Below, piece by piece: positions 1-7,711 of a stretch of DNA of 64,000 nt. Below the pieces are notes generated by a model that searched no databases, had not been told where the DNA came from, and saw only the letters and a list, made by a program, of their open reading frames with translations. The stretch comes from SAR324 cluster bacterium. GTDB lineage: Bacteria > SAR324 > NAC60-12. How positions within the stretch are numbered: position 1 is the first letter of the stretch; every line of letters begins with the position of its first letter. The DNA is taken from assembly GCA_028281495.1 (NCBI GenBank), contig JANQJU010000061.1, positions 23,875-87,874 on the forward strand, given 5' to 3'. Position numbers and translations under genes: made by a program.

Positions 1-2
1 CT

Positions 3-230
3 TTGAATGAAGTCGCGGCTTGGATCTATCGCGAGATTGCCAAAGCCCAAACCGAGTTGATCAAAGCCAATGATCAGGAGCAGCTTTGGTTGCATGTCCG
101 GCTGTTTGTGCTCAACCAAGTGCTGGTGCAACTCAAACAAGCCGGACTCCGCCAAGAGAAACGCCAAAAACGTTCCATCCGTGGCGTTTGGAATCAAACT
201 GATCTGGATACTTTGGATCAGTGGGACTGA
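3..230 (+). CDS. Hypothetical protein, possibly 5'-truncated by the window edge
   Basis: A 75-residue reading frame is open from the first bases. The only in-frame initiator visible is the TTG at position 3, so the true start may lie outside the window. The product is a highly charged, Gln/Leu-rich helical protein ending in an acidic DTLDQWD tail. I recognise no family. It runs in the same direction as the RadC-like gene that starts 41 bases after its stop, so the two may be cotranscribed. Coding is inferred from composition and position only. Confidence 0.5.
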   Translation: MNEVAAWIYREIAKAQTELIKANDQEQLWLHVRLFVLNQVLVQLKQAGLRQEKRQKRSIRGVWNQTDLDTLDQWD

Positions 231-271
231 TGGGCTGCAAGGGAGGAATTGTTATTTGTTAATTTGTTTGG

Positions 272-895
272 ATGGAACAACTCTCCTTTGATGCTTGGTT
301 GGCTGAACGCTCCTCAGAAACCATTGCTGAAACTTCTTTGGTACGTCCACTGTCGGTTCACGAGTCTTCTGATGCTGAGTTGCTTGGACGCTTAGGCATC
401 GAAGTGGCGACACATCGGGGATCGATTCATGAGTTGTTGCGTCCCCTGCAAGGTCAGAATGCTCGTGTGGATGCCTTCACCGAGTTGGTTCAACGCTATC
501 TCCGCACTCCTCTTCCTAAAGGCACCACGTTTGGCTGCCCTCACGACATCTTTGTCCATTACCAGTATCTGCGTGAGCTGAAACAAGAGCATTTCATCGT
601 GGTGTTGCTCAATACCAAACATGAGGTGCAAGCCGAGGTTACCGTGGCGGTGGGAACATTGAATCGAACTGTGGTGGGGCCACGGGAGGTGTATTGCGAA
701 GCCATCAAGCAGAGTGCCGCTGCCATTGTCTGTTTGCACAACCATCCCTCAGGCGCGGCAGCGGCTTCGGAGCCGGATATCGAGATGACTCGGCGTTTGA
801 AAAAAGTGGGTACGGTGGTGGGCATTCCTTTGCTCGATCATATCATCATCGGCGATGGGGCGTATGTGTCGATGGCGGATGAGCAGTGGATCTAA
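272..895 (+). CDS. radC-like: RadC-family JAB/JAMM domain protein
   Basis: This 207-residue protein has the RadC-type MPN/JAMM fold. The metal-binding motif HNHPSG lies at residues 156-161 with the downstream Asp at about 169 and an upstream Glu near 106. The N-terminal helix-hairpin-helix of chromosomal RadC is not apparent, as is common in copies carried by integrative elements and plasmids. The family is named for DNA repair but its biochemical role is unsettled. The ATG at 272 follows an AT-rich TTATTTGTTAAT stretch rather than a close Shine-Dalgarno site, resembling the leaders of the small genes at 6-11 kb. The next reading frame begins within 10 bases of its stop. Confidence 0.85.
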   Translation: MEQLSFDAWLAERSSETIAETSLVRPLSVHESSDAELLGRLGIEVATHRGSIHELLRPLQGQNARVDAFTELVQRYLRTPLPKGTTFGCPHDIFVHYQYLRELKQEHFIVVLLNTKHEVQAEVTVAVGTLNRTVVGPREVYCEAIKQSAAAIVCLHNHPSGAAAASEPDIEMTRRLKKVGTVVGIPLLDHIIIGDGAYVSMADEQWI

Positions 896-1056
896 CGATT
901 GCTGGTTGGGGTTCCCCTGGGCTTAGAGCGGAACTGTTCTGCAAAGTTCGGGATTGCCTTGGGCAAACTCCCTTTTCAGAGATGGTTCTGAGAGGTCAGG
1001 TGTTGCCCCAATCAGGTTCTGTGCCTTGGCGCAGAGTCTCCATCACAAAGGACATT

Positions 1057-1383
1057 ATGGCACTTGCAACACCACAGTTCGCCGCGTTGTTTGTCGATTA
1101 TCCCTTTCACTCCCAAACCGGAGTGACGGATCAATGGGTTTTGGCCAAACTGATTGATCCGTGTAGTTCCTTGATATGGTTGATCACCGAGTATGAACCC
1201 ACCACTCACACCGCCTTTGGGTATGTGCGAGGTCTGTATGCCTATGAATTGGGGGTGTTTCCCTTGGCAGAACTGGAAACTTGGGAACGCCCTCGCGGAT
1301 TGGAGATTGCACCAGACCCCGATTTCCAACCCATGCTCTTCAGTGCGGCCTTGGCACACTTGGCCGGAGGTGACCATGTCTGA
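1057..1383 (+). CDS. DUF2958 domain protein
   Basis: The 108-residue product matches the DUF2958 pattern I know from plasmid and ICE genes: an LI-x-P start, a W-L-x-TEY/TEL block, an AFGYVRG-like block and ELG-x-F-x-L-x-EL. Function is unknown. The frame is open back to 886, but I chose the ATG at 1057 because an AAAGGA ribosome site sits five bases upstream and the domain starts there. The stop overlaps the start of the next gene (ATGTCTGA), so the two are translationally coupled. Confidence 0.7.
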   Translation: MALATPQFAALFVDYPFHSQTGVTDQWVLAKLIDPCSSLIWLITEYEPTTHTAFGYVRGLYAYELGVFPLAELETWERPRGLEIAPDPDFQPMLFSAALAHLAGGDHV

Positions 1384-1771
1384 ATCTCAAGACGAAGGAG
1401 CACGGTTGCTGCTGTACTTGGTGCCTTTTGGTTCTTTGGATATGGCCTGTGCTGCCAGGGTATTGAAGGAAGCGGATATCACGTACCGTGACTTCGGTGA
1501 CTACGTGGATGAGTTCATGGCAGACACAGAGATTCGCTTCTTTGACCTCGATTTGGTGTACCTCTGCTACGAGTACATTTTGCAGAACGTGCGGTGTGAG
1601 ATTGAACAAGCTACAGGAATCGATATTTGCAATGACACGGAGATTTACACCTTTGGCAATTTCGGTTGTACGATTTATGACCGTTGTGATGCCGCTCACG
1701 AAGCTGCTTTGGAGATTGAAGAAGACGAACGCAGCGACATGCTGAACTGGTTCATCGACAATACCCATTGA
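1376..1771 (+). CDS. Hypothetical acidic protein coupled to DUF2958 gene
   Basis: A 131-residue, strongly acidic protein with many Asp, Glu, Tyr and Cys residues and no membrane segment. The start at 1376 overlaps the end of the DUF2958 gene by eight bases, after a GGAGG-like GCCGGAGGTGACC ribosome site. I do not recognise a family. Similar short acidic proteins are frequent in mobile-element accessory regions, and some are anti-restriction or DNA-mimic proteins, but nothing here proves that role. Confidence 0.65.
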   Translation: MSESQDEGARLLLYLVPFGSLDMACAARVLKEADITYRDFGDYVDEFMADTEIRFFDLDLVYLCYEYILQNVRCEIEQATGIDICNDTEIYTFGNFGCTIYDRCDAAHEAALEIEEDERSDMLNWFIDNTH

Positions 1772-1801
1772 TCCCTTGAGTGGAAGGGGCAACCGTTTCT
1801 A

Positions 1802-1835
1802 GAGGCAAGTGACTCGTCGTGAGTGAACTTGCCTC
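1802..1835 (+). other. Perfect 9-bp hairpin downstream of the acidic-protein gene
   Basis: GAGGCAAGT (1802-1810) and ACTTGCCTC (1827-1835) form a perfect nine-pair stem, with a smaller ACTC/GAGT stem inside the loop. It lies 30 bases after the stop at 1771. No strong U-tract follows, so it is a weak terminator candidate. It is similar in size to the leader hairpins of the leftward small genes at 6-11 kb. Confidence 0.55.
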
Positions 1836-1914
1836 CTTTGGGATGGAGCGGAATGGGGAACGCTCAGCGAAGTCTGCTTTACATGGCTTATATAAACTTT
1901 TAATATAAATATAT

Positions 1915-1985
1915 CTCATACAAATTTGCTTAGTATCATTGGAGAGGCGGTTCGCTGCCGTACAATGAACTAAGCATTGTATGAG
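1915..1985. repeat. Long inverted repeat forming a 23-pair hairpin
   Basis: The left arm (1915-1941) and right arm (1963-1985) are complementary over 23 bases, interrupted only by a three-base and a one-base bulge in the left arm. The 21-base loop holds a further GGC/GCC mini-stem. It follows an AT-rich stretch (about 1880-1914) and precedes a small gene at 2019. It could be an RNA structure, a recombination or transfer site, or a palindromic element; the sequence does not decide. Confidence 0.75.
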
Positions 1986-2018
1986 AGCGGTGGTGCAATC
2001 GTCTCTTAATGAATAACT

Positions 2019-2168
2019 ATGTCGTCTGACCATGATCCCCAACTCCAAGAATTGATCCGAACGTTACAGGGTTTTTATCAAAGCCAGGGAATCCCCAAGC
2101 AGTTTTTCTCGGTGGACTTGGACACCATGACCTTAAAACCAATCACGCCTCCTTTCGATGAGGGGTGA
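2019..2168 (+). CDS. Small hypothetical protein, 49 residues
   Basis: ATG at 2019 opens a 49-codon frame, rich in Gln, Leu and Pro and ending in PPFDEG. The composition matches neighbouring coding DNA, and the gene lies just after the long hairpin at 1915-1985. Its 5' leader (CTCTTAATGAATAACT) has no Shine-Dalgarno site, as in the small genes further right. Its 3' end overlaps the convergent gene at 2143-3975 by 26 bases. Function unknown. Confidence 0.5.
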   Translation: MSSDHDPQLQELIRTLQGFYQSQGIPKQFFSVDLDTMTLKPITPPFDEG

Positions 2169-3975
2169 TTTTTTGATGGGATTGCCACTCATTCGACGTG
2201 TCTATAGATGGGTGGCGTTTGAGGTGGGCATAGGTAGCTTGGAGTTCGAGATTGGCCGTGATGGTGAGTCGTTCTTTCCCATCCAACCAGCCGCGTTGGG
2301 CTAATAGGGTTTTGACTTCAGACGGTGTGGTGGCTTTGAGGTAGTCGTCTCCCAACTCCATCCTAAATGTTTGTCGCAAACGATTCACCGTGTCGGCATT
2401 GAGCTGAAGAATAGTGTCTTGGGGGAACTCGGTGTCAGGCAAGATGGTGGTGATCAGTTGCAAGGGATCGTTGAGTCCTGACAGTTCTTTAACATCCACC
2501 GGCTGTGAATCGAAACAACTGGGCGGGAGTTTGAGGTCATTGAGCACGGCTTGATTGGCCAAAGCTGAATTGAGATTACGGGTTAACTCGGTGGCGTTGG
2601 TCACAGGGGTGTGACTGGTTTCTTTGTCCCCGACAAGGATGGCAGCCTGTCCGGTTTGTGGATCGAGACGCAAGCTTAAGCGGTAATCATTTTGTGAATC
2701 GGATAGAGCAAATTCGTAGCCAGTCTGAGCATTGGGTAGTAGGATGCGTTGTACCCGGTCTGAGCGATTGAATACATCCGCAAACATTGGGTTGACTTGG
2801 GCCAGCCGAGTCAAGATGGGATCGGCTTGGATTTGCTCCCATTGGAGTGGTGTGTTGTGTGGTGGTAGCGGAGGCATTTCAGGTGACGGAGCTTGGATAG
2901 GAGTGGTGGGCAGTGAGCTTGGTACCGATGAGAACTCCGCAGCAATTTGAGCTTGGGCTTGATGGAAGTAGCTGGCCAAGACATCGGCATTCAGCGTCCC
3001 GTTGTCATTGATGAAAAGTGTCCATCCGTGATCGTTTTTCAAGTGGGTGAAGGTGCGTTTCACGGTTTCCAATCCCGCGATGTCCTGCAAGAGGCGACGA
3101 AGTTGTTCGCGGTATTGCGCGGGTGGGATTCCAAGGGTGGTACTCATTTGATTGATAAATGTATCCAGAAAGGGTTGCCGAGCCACCGGATCGAGTTCAT
3201 TGAGGTGGTGGTTTAAAGTTCTGAAATCCTCCAGACTGAGTTCTATTGGATTCGCATTATTAGCCGGATCACGAAGGTTGAGGTCCACCAAAAGTTGATG
3301 GATGGCTTGGGTCTGAGGAGTTGAGTCTGTCGATTGAGAATCATGGATTTGAGCGATGTTGCGTTGGATATGTTGCTCGGTGCTATGAACGATATCGAGG
3401 AAAATCGTGGTGGCGAGTAATTCTTTGACCGAAACCTTTTCACGACCATTCAGTTCATTGGCGACTGCCTGTTGCAAAGCCGGATTGCCGGGTATCAGAC
3501 TTTGGAGGAGTGACGGGGTGATCGACAACGAACCGGACAATGGTGTGTTGGATGGCAGATTGCGTTGGTATTGCTGAAAGAGCACACGGAACCGTTCTTG
3601 GAAGGCAGTTTGGGACTCTTCGGGATGCTCAAGGACGTTGAGCTTTTGAGCAACTTGGCTTTCAACTTCGCTGGCTCCCCGGCTGCGTTGCTGGCGATCC
3701 TGAGTCTTGCCATGCAGCAGTTGCCTGAATAGCGGATCATCCCCCGGCTCGTCAGCCAAGGCCAGCAGTTGGGGTAACTTGTTTTCAAATTGGGTGGTTT
3801 GAATCTGGGCTTCTTGATCTGCGGCAAGTTGGAAGGTTCGATGGGGTGGCTTGCGTTGCTGAGCCAGCCATGCCTTGGGTTGTTTCGCTTCGGGATAGGT
3901 TCGGGATGACTCTCGTGTCCGCTGAGATTCAGTTGTTTGAGGAGACGGCGGCGGGAGGGATTCGAAGTGGCTCAT
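2143..3975 (-). CDS. Large hypothetical Gln-rich helical protein
   Basis: A 610-residue protein, rich in Gln, Leu, Thr and Pro, with no signal peptide and no membrane helix. The first about 100 residues are polar and Pro/Gln-rich and probably disordered. The rest alternates amphipathic helices with Pro-rich linkers (for example around residues 355-375), and a section near residues 400-460 has beta-like character. No catalytic motif or family is recognisable. It stands alone between convergent small genes. Its size and domain-like structure would suit an element-specific structural or secreted protein, but that is only inference. Confidence 0.75.
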   Translation of the reverse strand: MSHFESLPPPSPQTTESQRTRESSRTYPEAKQPKAWLAQQRKPPHRTFQLAADQEAQIQTTQFENKLPQLLALADEPGDDPLFRQLLHGKTQDRQQRSRGASEVESQVAQKLNVLEHPEESQTAFQERFRVLFQQYQRNLPSNTPLSGSLSITPSLLQSLIPGNPALQQAVANELNGREKVSVKELLATTIFLDIVHSTEQHIQRNIAQIHDSQSTDSTPQTQAIHQLLVDLNLRDPANNANPIELSLEDFRTLNHHLNELDPVARQPFLDTFINQMSTTLGIPPAQYREQLRRLLQDIAGLETVKRTFTHLKNDHGWTLFINDNGTLNADVLASYFHQAQAQIAAEFSSVPSSLPTTPIQAPSPEMPPLPPHNTPLQWEQIQADPILTRLAQVNPMFADVFNRSDRVQRILLPNAQTGYEFALSDSQNDYRLSLRLDPQTGQAAILVGDKETSHTPVTNATELTRNLNSALANQAVLNDLKLPPSCFDSQPVDVKELSGLNDPLQLITTILPDTEFPQDTILQLNADTVNRLRQTFRMELGDDYLKATTPSEVKTLLAQRGWLDGKERLTITANLELQATYAHLKRHPSIDTSNEWQSHQKITPHRKEA

Positions 3976-4043
3976 GCCAGAGGGTTAATGATCGGCTCAT
4001 TGTACCAAAAAACCCCTTGGTCGAAAATAGCATTTGACCGGAA

Positions 4044-4394
4044 CTACTTGATCCACATGACAAAGAAATTGCCCTTCTGGAAGTTGTCCAAAAAGCTTTC
4101 ATAACTCTCCACCGGAAAACCTTCTTCTTCCACCAACACTCCCAATGGCGAATAACTACGGAGGGCTATGAGGGATTGCTCGCCCTTGAAGCGGATTTTC
4201 ATCACTTCGTAAAAGGATTTGTGGGGACTCAAGAAAACCAAGGTGAAGGGTTGGCGTTGTTCGATGGCATTGAGTCCTTCTTGGCGCATCACGTCATAGA
4301 TGCCTTTGTAAGCAGTGGTATTCGCGAAACTGAGTTGGCACCACATTAAGGCGATAACGATGCCTCCTAATAACCCCAACCTGTGTCGGTGCAT
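4044..4394 (-). CDS. Small exported protein
   Basis: The 116-residue product starts with a classic Sec signal: basic MHRHR, a hydrophobic core, and a likely cleavage after SFA (about residue 24). The mature part of about 90 residues has no Cys and no recognised domain and is probably periplasmic. The gene diverges from the recombinase gene at 4631. The 240-base intergenic region holds two related palindromic sites, one about 45 bases upstream of this start, so the pair may be coregulated. Confidence 0.7.
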   Translation of the reverse strand: MHRHRLGLLGGIVIALMWCQLSFANTTAYKGIYDVMRQEGLNAIEQRQPFTLVFLSPHKSFYEVMKIRFKGEQSLIALRSYSPLGVLVEEEGFPVESYESFLDNFQKGNFFVMWIK

Positions 4395-4437
4395 ACGACT
4401 CCCGAAAATCCCTGTAAATAGCGGAAAAAAGCGTTTT

Positions 4438-4466
4438 CTATTGCTTTATAAAAAACCAATAGAACG
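4438..4466. repeat. Palindromic operator-like repeat, copy 1
   Basis: TCTATTG (4437-4443) and CAATAGA (4457-4463) form a perfect inverted repeat around a TATAAA core. The whole about 29-base unit, ending CAATAGAACG, recurs at 4572-4600. It lies just upstream of the leftward exported-protein gene. Confidence 0.6.
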
Positions 4467-4560
4467 GCTGGAAAACCTTTATTTTCAAGGGATTGCGGAG
4501 ACTCAAGTTATAGCAGAACTCATTTTCTCAATTGCTGCAATGTCAATTCTCCACTGGGGT

Positions 4561-4589
4561 TTGACAAATACTTATTGCTTCTTTATAAA
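4561..4589 (+). promoter_or_regulatory. Sigma70-type promoter of the recombinase gene
   Basis: TTGACA at 4561-4566 and TATAAA at 4584-4589 are separated by exactly 17 bases, close to the consensus. The predicted start of transcription is near 4596, about 35 bases before the recombinase ATG. The -10 box sits inside the palindromic repeat at 4572-4600, which suggests repression by a protein binding the palindrome. Confidence 0.7.
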
Positions 4590-4600
4590 GCAATAGAACG
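4572..4600. repeat. Palindromic operator-like repeat, copy 2
   Basis: ATTGCTT (4574-4580) and AAGCAAT (4588-4594) form an inverted repeat covering the -10 box of the promoter at 4561-4589. It shares TATTGCTT, TTTATAAA and CAATAGAACG with the copy at 4438-4466. Two related sites between divergent genes suggest operators or recombinase arm sites. Confidence 0.6.
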
Positions 4601-4630
4601 AAATAATCGTAAGCAATTTCAGTGAGTTAA

Positions 4631-5368
4631 ATGAAATCACCTCGACGGCGAGGAGGACACAACAAAGGCCCCAAAGGTAAAGCTCAGAACTTTAGTGAAA
4701 TTCAAGTCCTTCAAATTGCGGAGGGGTTGACGAAACAACAGAACCTCAAAGAGTTGGCGTTGTTTACTACCGGGTTGGACACACTGCTTCGTGCCAGTGA
4801 TTTGTTGGCCCTTCGAGTGTGTGATGTCATGACCCGGCGAGGACAGATTCGTGACCGTTTCATTGTCATTCAGCAGAAAACCCAGCACCCGGTTAAGGTC
4901 AACTTAAAAGCTTACACGCGACATTTGTTGCTTCAGCTCATCACCGAGTCGGGCAAACAGTACCATGATTATTTGTTCACCACTCGCACCAACCGACCGA
5001 TCACGGCAGAATGGTTTCGCATTTTAGTGAAACGCTGGGCCGAAATGATTGGCTTGGACCCCACCGACTTCAGCGGTCACTCCCTTCGCCGCACACAAGC
5101 CATCTTTCTGTATAACAACCGTTTTGAAATTGCCAAAATCAGTAAGGCTTTGGGACATCAGAGTTTACTAGCCACTATCGAGTATTTGGGATTGGAAGAC
5201 GATGAGGTTCTCACCAGTCTCGAACGCCGCAAATTGTCCCCGGAACCCTCATTATTGAATACCTTAAAACGCTTTTATTATTCCTTAACTACGCATTTAT
5301 GGAAACGGAAGAGAACCGACATCTGGCCGCACTGGAAGAGTGGATACAAAACCGATTGGAAGAAATGA
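4631..5368 (+). CDS. Tyrosine recombinase (short integrase)
   Basis: A 245-residue protein with the full tyrosine-recombinase catalytic set: Arg54 in LRASDL, His150-x-x-Arg153 in the GHSLRRT box, His176 in LGHQS and the nucleophile Tyr185 in the T-x-EYLG box. It lacks most of the N-terminal SAM-like core-binding domain of larger phage integrases, so it resembles small integrase-like proteins of plasmids and integrative elements. It probably cuts and rejoins DNA at an attachment or resolution site. It has a strong promoter (4561-4589) overlapped by a palindrome. Its 3' end overlaps the next small gene. No matching attachment site is identified nearby. Confidence 0.85.
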   Translation: MKSPRRRGGHNKGPKGKAQNFSEIQVLQIAEGLTKQQNLKELALFTTGLDTLLRASDLLALRVCDVMTRRGQIRDRFIVIQQKTQHPVKVNLKAYTRHLLLQLITESGKQYHDYLFTTRTNRPITAEWFRILVKRWAEMIGLDPTDFSGHSLRRTQAIFLYNNRFEIAKISKALGHQSLLATIEYLGLEDDEVLTSLERRKLSPEPSLLNTLKRFYYSLTTHLWKRKRTDIWPHWKSGYKTDWKK

Positions 5369-5547
5369 GAAGGAAGCAGGATGATCTTGATCCCCAAGAT
5401 AATCCGAAAACGCATCACGGCTGTGAGATGTACTGTTCTGCATTGATGGATGTGTTGGGGGTACTGGAAGCGAAACGGGTACGAGATCGGTGGGCCGGTG
5501 TGGAAATGCCATCCCTCAAACAAGAAGGATGGCCTTGGGATGAGTGA
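5299..5547 (+). CDS. Small acidic helical protein overlapping the recombinase end
   Basis: An 82-residue frame from ATG 5299 begins with an amphipathic, Glu-rich helix and ends in a Trp-containing WPWDE tail. It overlaps the recombinase gene by 70 bases. An alternative ATG at 5365 overlaps the recombinase stop as ATGA and would give a 60-residue product. I favour the longer form because its first 22 residues look like a genuine helix. No family recognised. Confidence 0.5.
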   Translation: METEENRHLAALEEWIQNRLEEMRRKQDDLDPQDNPKTHHGCEMYCSALMDVLGVLEAKRVRDRWAGVEMPSLKQEGWPWDE

Positions 5548-5662
5548 TTCACGTCACTCCTGACTTTTGTTTGAGGTGGACCCGATTCCGCAGTCGGGCT
5601 GCCCAGAGTTCCTTCATGGTGAACCATGACTTGGACTCCTGACATACTTCAGTCAACGTGCC

Positions 5663-5704
5663 TTTTTCCGAACTGGCGGAATCTAAGACCGTTTGCTGTT
5701 CACC
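5663..5704. repeat. 42-bp direct repeat, copy 1
   Basis: These 42 bases recur at 8826-8867 with a single mismatch. In this copy they encode the last few codons of the leftward gene 5683-6030; in the other copy they lie just after the methyltransferase stop. They contain a TTCCG/CGGAA mini-stem. The role is unknown; a shared 3' processing or recombination site is possible. Confidence 0.7.
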
Positions 5705-6030
5705 TTGAATTTGAATGGTTCAATGTCCAGATACTGGTGCTTCTGCACAGGATACACGTACAGTCCCCAAAATTCGTCTAACATGGAATTGACTTCTTTC
5801 TTGGGTCTGAACGTCATCATGTCGTTTAGAACTGAGCGAATTGCTTGCTCTGCTGCATCTTGGGCATTGTGTGCCAAAAATTCCCCCAGAAACTGAGGAT
5901 CTTCACGCCATTCTTCGTGGCCATCGTCATCAATGGGGTATTCGGTGATGAATGTATTCTCCGTGATCACGATATACCTTTTTTTGGGTTGTGGCGATTC
6001 TGAGGGTTGTGAATGGTTAGTTGATTTCAT
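5683..6030 (-). CDS. Hypothetical protein of the leftward small-gene array
   Basis: A 115-residue acidic protein starting MKSTNH. I place the start at 6030 rather than at the upstream limit of the frame (6300) because 6030 follows the hairpin leader seen before the sister genes, and the upstream portion overlaps a separate gene. Residues 16-70 (P-K-K-R-Y-x-V, EYP, a-x-x-A-x-x-AI) match the pattern of the neighbour at 6312-6683, so the two look paralogous. Function unknown. Its leader is an 11-pair hairpin at 6056-6089, with no Shine-Dalgarno site before the ATG. Confidence 0.65.
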   Translation of the reverse strand: MKSTNHSQPSESPQPKKRYIVITENTFITEYPIDDDGHEEWREDPQFLGEFLAHNAQDAAEQAIRSVLNDMMTFRPKKEVNSMLDEFWGLYVYPVQKHQYLDIEPFKFKVNSKRS

Positions 6031-6055
6031 GATTAATGGATTAACAAATAAACAA

Positions 6056-6089
6056 GAACAGCCCTCTTGAATCCGCATGAGGGCTGTTC
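6056..6089 (-). promoter_or_regulatory. Leader hairpin before gene 5683-6030
   Basis: GAACAGCCCTC and GAGGGCTGTTC form a perfect 11-pair stem ending 26 bases before the ATG. The spacer on the gene strand contains GTTAATCCATTAATC and has almost no G. It belongs to a repeated leader type in this array. Confidence 0.65.
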
Positions 6090-6097
6090 CTAAGTGA

Positions 6098-6268
6098 CTA
6101 GTGGGGTCGCAACCACCGAATCGCGCGCCAGACCCATGACACTCCTTGAAGGACGACATAAATGGCCACCACCCAACCAACTTTGAGCCATGCAATGGGA
6201 TGGCACCAGTCGTGGTGGAGTTGACAGCCTTTGAGGAATTGACGCACGTCTTCATAAAGTTTTTCCAT
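6098..6268 (-). CDS. Small single-span membrane protein, 56 residues
   Basis: ATG at 6268 opens a 56-codon frame. The N-terminal half is polar with Cys and His; a hydrophobic Trp-rich segment at about residues 26-48 should span the inner membrane and is followed by a basic tail (RAIRWLRPH). It lies between two small genes of the same strand. Its leader is A/T-rich with no ribosome site. It resembles in size and layout the other mini-membrane protein at 11008-11184. Function unknown. Confidence 0.5.
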   Translation of the reverse strand: MEKLYEDVRQFLKGCQLHHDWCHPIAWLKVGWVVAIYVVLQGVSWVWRAIRWLRPH

Positions 6269-6311
6269 CGGTGAAAATTAAAAATTAAATATTCAACCAC
6301 GATCTCTGGAT

Positions 6312-6683
6312 TTAGAAATCGCCGGTTTTTGTGGTGTGTTCCCGTTGGAACTGGGTCACATCCACAGTGCTGGGATTAGACACCTGACGGACTCTCACCT
6401 TACCGATGGTCTTCAGCAGGTTGTTGAAGTCCAGGTGTTCATACCCTGGTTGCTGGATAGAAGGTTTGTTCGAGTAACAATAGGTTTGCAACTCGTCAAT
6501 GGCCTTCTGCACCGCACCGTGGGGCGTGGTTGCCCGGTAGATACCGATACACTTCGGCTCCCAGCGAAAAAAGTACCCTATGAACTGTTTGTCCAAGGGG
6601 TACATGGTAGGAAAATCACCTGCCGTGGACACCATATAGGTGTTTTTCGGTTGAGGTGTATTTCCTGGAATCGAGGTTTTCAT
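6312..6683 (-). CDS. Hypothetical protein, paralogue of the 5683-6030 product
   Basis: A 123-residue soluble protein. Residues about 11-65 share a layout with the product of 5683-6030: PKN-x-Y-x-V, x-M-YP, a Trp-Glu stretch, then A-x-x-x-AI-x-EL. No known domain. The ATG at 6683 is preceded by TTTATCCATTAACCCTTTAATT, without G residues and without a Shine-Dalgarno site, and by a seven-pair hairpin (6708-6738). Confidence 0.65.
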   Translation of the reverse strand: MKTSIPGNTPQPKNTYMVSTAGDFPTMYPLDKQFIGYFFRWEPKCIGIYRATTPHGAVQKAIDELQTYCYSNKPSIQQPGYEHLDFNNLLKTIGKVRVRQVSNPSTVDVTQFQREHTTKTGDF

Positions 6684-6707
6684 AATTAAAGGGTTAATGG
6701 ATAAAAG

Positions 6708-6738
6708 GGGAAGCCGTCACTTTTTGGTGGAGCTTCCC
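6708..6738 (-). promoter_or_regulatory. Leader hairpin before gene 6312-6683
   Basis: GGGAAGC (6708-6714) pairs with GCTTCCC (6732-6738). The 24-base stretch between the stem and the ATG is G-free on the gene strand and contains CATTAACC. Confidence 0.6.
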
Positions 6739-6783
6739 GATCTGTCATGGTTTTAGAATGAATCTCCAACAAATCGATGGTGA

Positions 6784-7551
6784 TTAGGTTCTGTCAACCG
6801 GAACCACATCCTCTTTCTTTCTGCGTCGTTTCGCATAAAGGGTTTGGATATAGTTGACTGCCGTGTTTTGATTTTCAAACCGGCCTAACTTTCGTTTCGT
6901 TCTTCCATCCAAGACGGTGTACATGGGTGGGTTTACCACCACCCTACTAGGATGATGACCGCACATCTCCACATAATAGAGATCGTGATGGTCATCGTGG
7001 TCTCCATTTCCAGCGTACGTGTCATAATACTTCCCTTTGTATTCAACACATTCGTCGAAAATGAGTTCCTTATGATGATTCGACCTCCCTTGTTTTCGTT
7101 GATGAACTACGAAGTCTTCCGCATCAAATCCCGCGAGGATCGCGTCACTCCAAGGAGGTCTGCGGTCCATAAACGGTGGCAGTCCTTTGCAACAAAATTG
7201 CTGATAGCCAGTGAACAACGAATGTAGTTCTTCGGGTTCGATCTCAGTTTGTTTCGCCCATCCGATCTCAGTTTTATTGACCTTGTAGGTCATACTATCC
7301 AAGGTGGTGTGTTCCTCTCTTTGAAACAGGTCAATCGCCCTGGTTTCTAAATTGTCGGGGGACACCGCATGATATCCCAAGCGGATGGCATAATACTGAA
7401 TTTCCTCCCCAACCATGATGTTTCCATAGGGGGAGTTGAACAACCGGAAATCCAGGTTTTCTGTAAAACCGTAGCTTTCCAGATGGTGAACAATGGATTG
7501 TTGAAATGCTTCAAATCCCTTGTTTGCCGATACTGTTTGCTTAATAGCCAT
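6784..7551 (-). CDS. Hypothetical protein, 255 residues
   Basis: A soluble 255-residue protein with an acidic middle and a basic C-terminal tail (YAKRRRKKEDVV). It contains a His/Asp cluster (GDHDDHHD at about residues 181-188) and a pair of adjacent Cys near residues 118-119, which hint at metal binding. No family recognised. The ATG at 7551 follows the conserved CATTAACC spacer and a perfect eight-pair hairpin (7574-7594), behind a copy of the about 60-nt upstream element (7604-7663). Confidence 0.7.
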   Translation of the reverse strand: MAIKQTVSANKGFEAFQQSIVHHLESYGFTENLDFRLFNSPYGNIMVGEEIQYYAIRLGYHAVSPDNLETRAIDLFQREEHTTLDSMTYKVNKTEIGWAKQTEIEPEELHSLFTGYQQFCCKGLPPFMDRRPPWSDAILAGFDAEDFVVHQRKQGRSNHHKELIFDECVEYKGKYYDTYAGNGDHDDHHDLYYVEMCGHHPSRVVVNPPMYTVLDGRTKRKLGRFENQNTAVNYIQTLYAKRRRKKEDVVPVDRT

Positions 7552-7573
7552 AAAATAGAGGTTAATGGGTAAG

Positions 7574-7594
7574 ACATCTTCTCAATGAAGATGT
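7574..7594 (-). promoter_or_regulatory. Leader hairpin before gene 6784-7551
   Basis: ACATCTTC and GAAGATGT form a perfect eight-pair stem with a five-base loop. The gene-strand spacer after it reads CTTACCCATTAACC and then T/A up to the ATG, with no G and no Shine-Dalgarno site. Confidence 0.65.
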
Positions 7595-7603
7595 TTCGGG
7601 CAA

Positions 7604-7663
7604 GCAGCCGCTACTCAAGCGACTGTTCTGGAGTTTTAAAGAGTTCTTAGCTCTGCCAAGATG
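7604..7663 (-). repeat. About 60-nt conserved upstream element, copy A
   Basis: First of four copies (others near 8730, 9768 and 10151). It contains a CAGCCGCT/AGCGACTG stem and the conserved block GAGTTCTTAGCTCTGCC. It lies directly upstream of the leader hairpin of the leftward gene at 6784-7551. Confidence 0.7.
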
Positions 7664-7711
7664 TGAAAAACTTTGAGTCTTTCTCCTGCTTAAAACCACC
7701 AAGCACTAGAC

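Noticed and set aside
5415..5645. Leftward 76-codon frame opposite the small gene 5299-5547
   Set aside because: It runs antisense through a better-supported frame, lacks a ribosome site and has poor coding composition.
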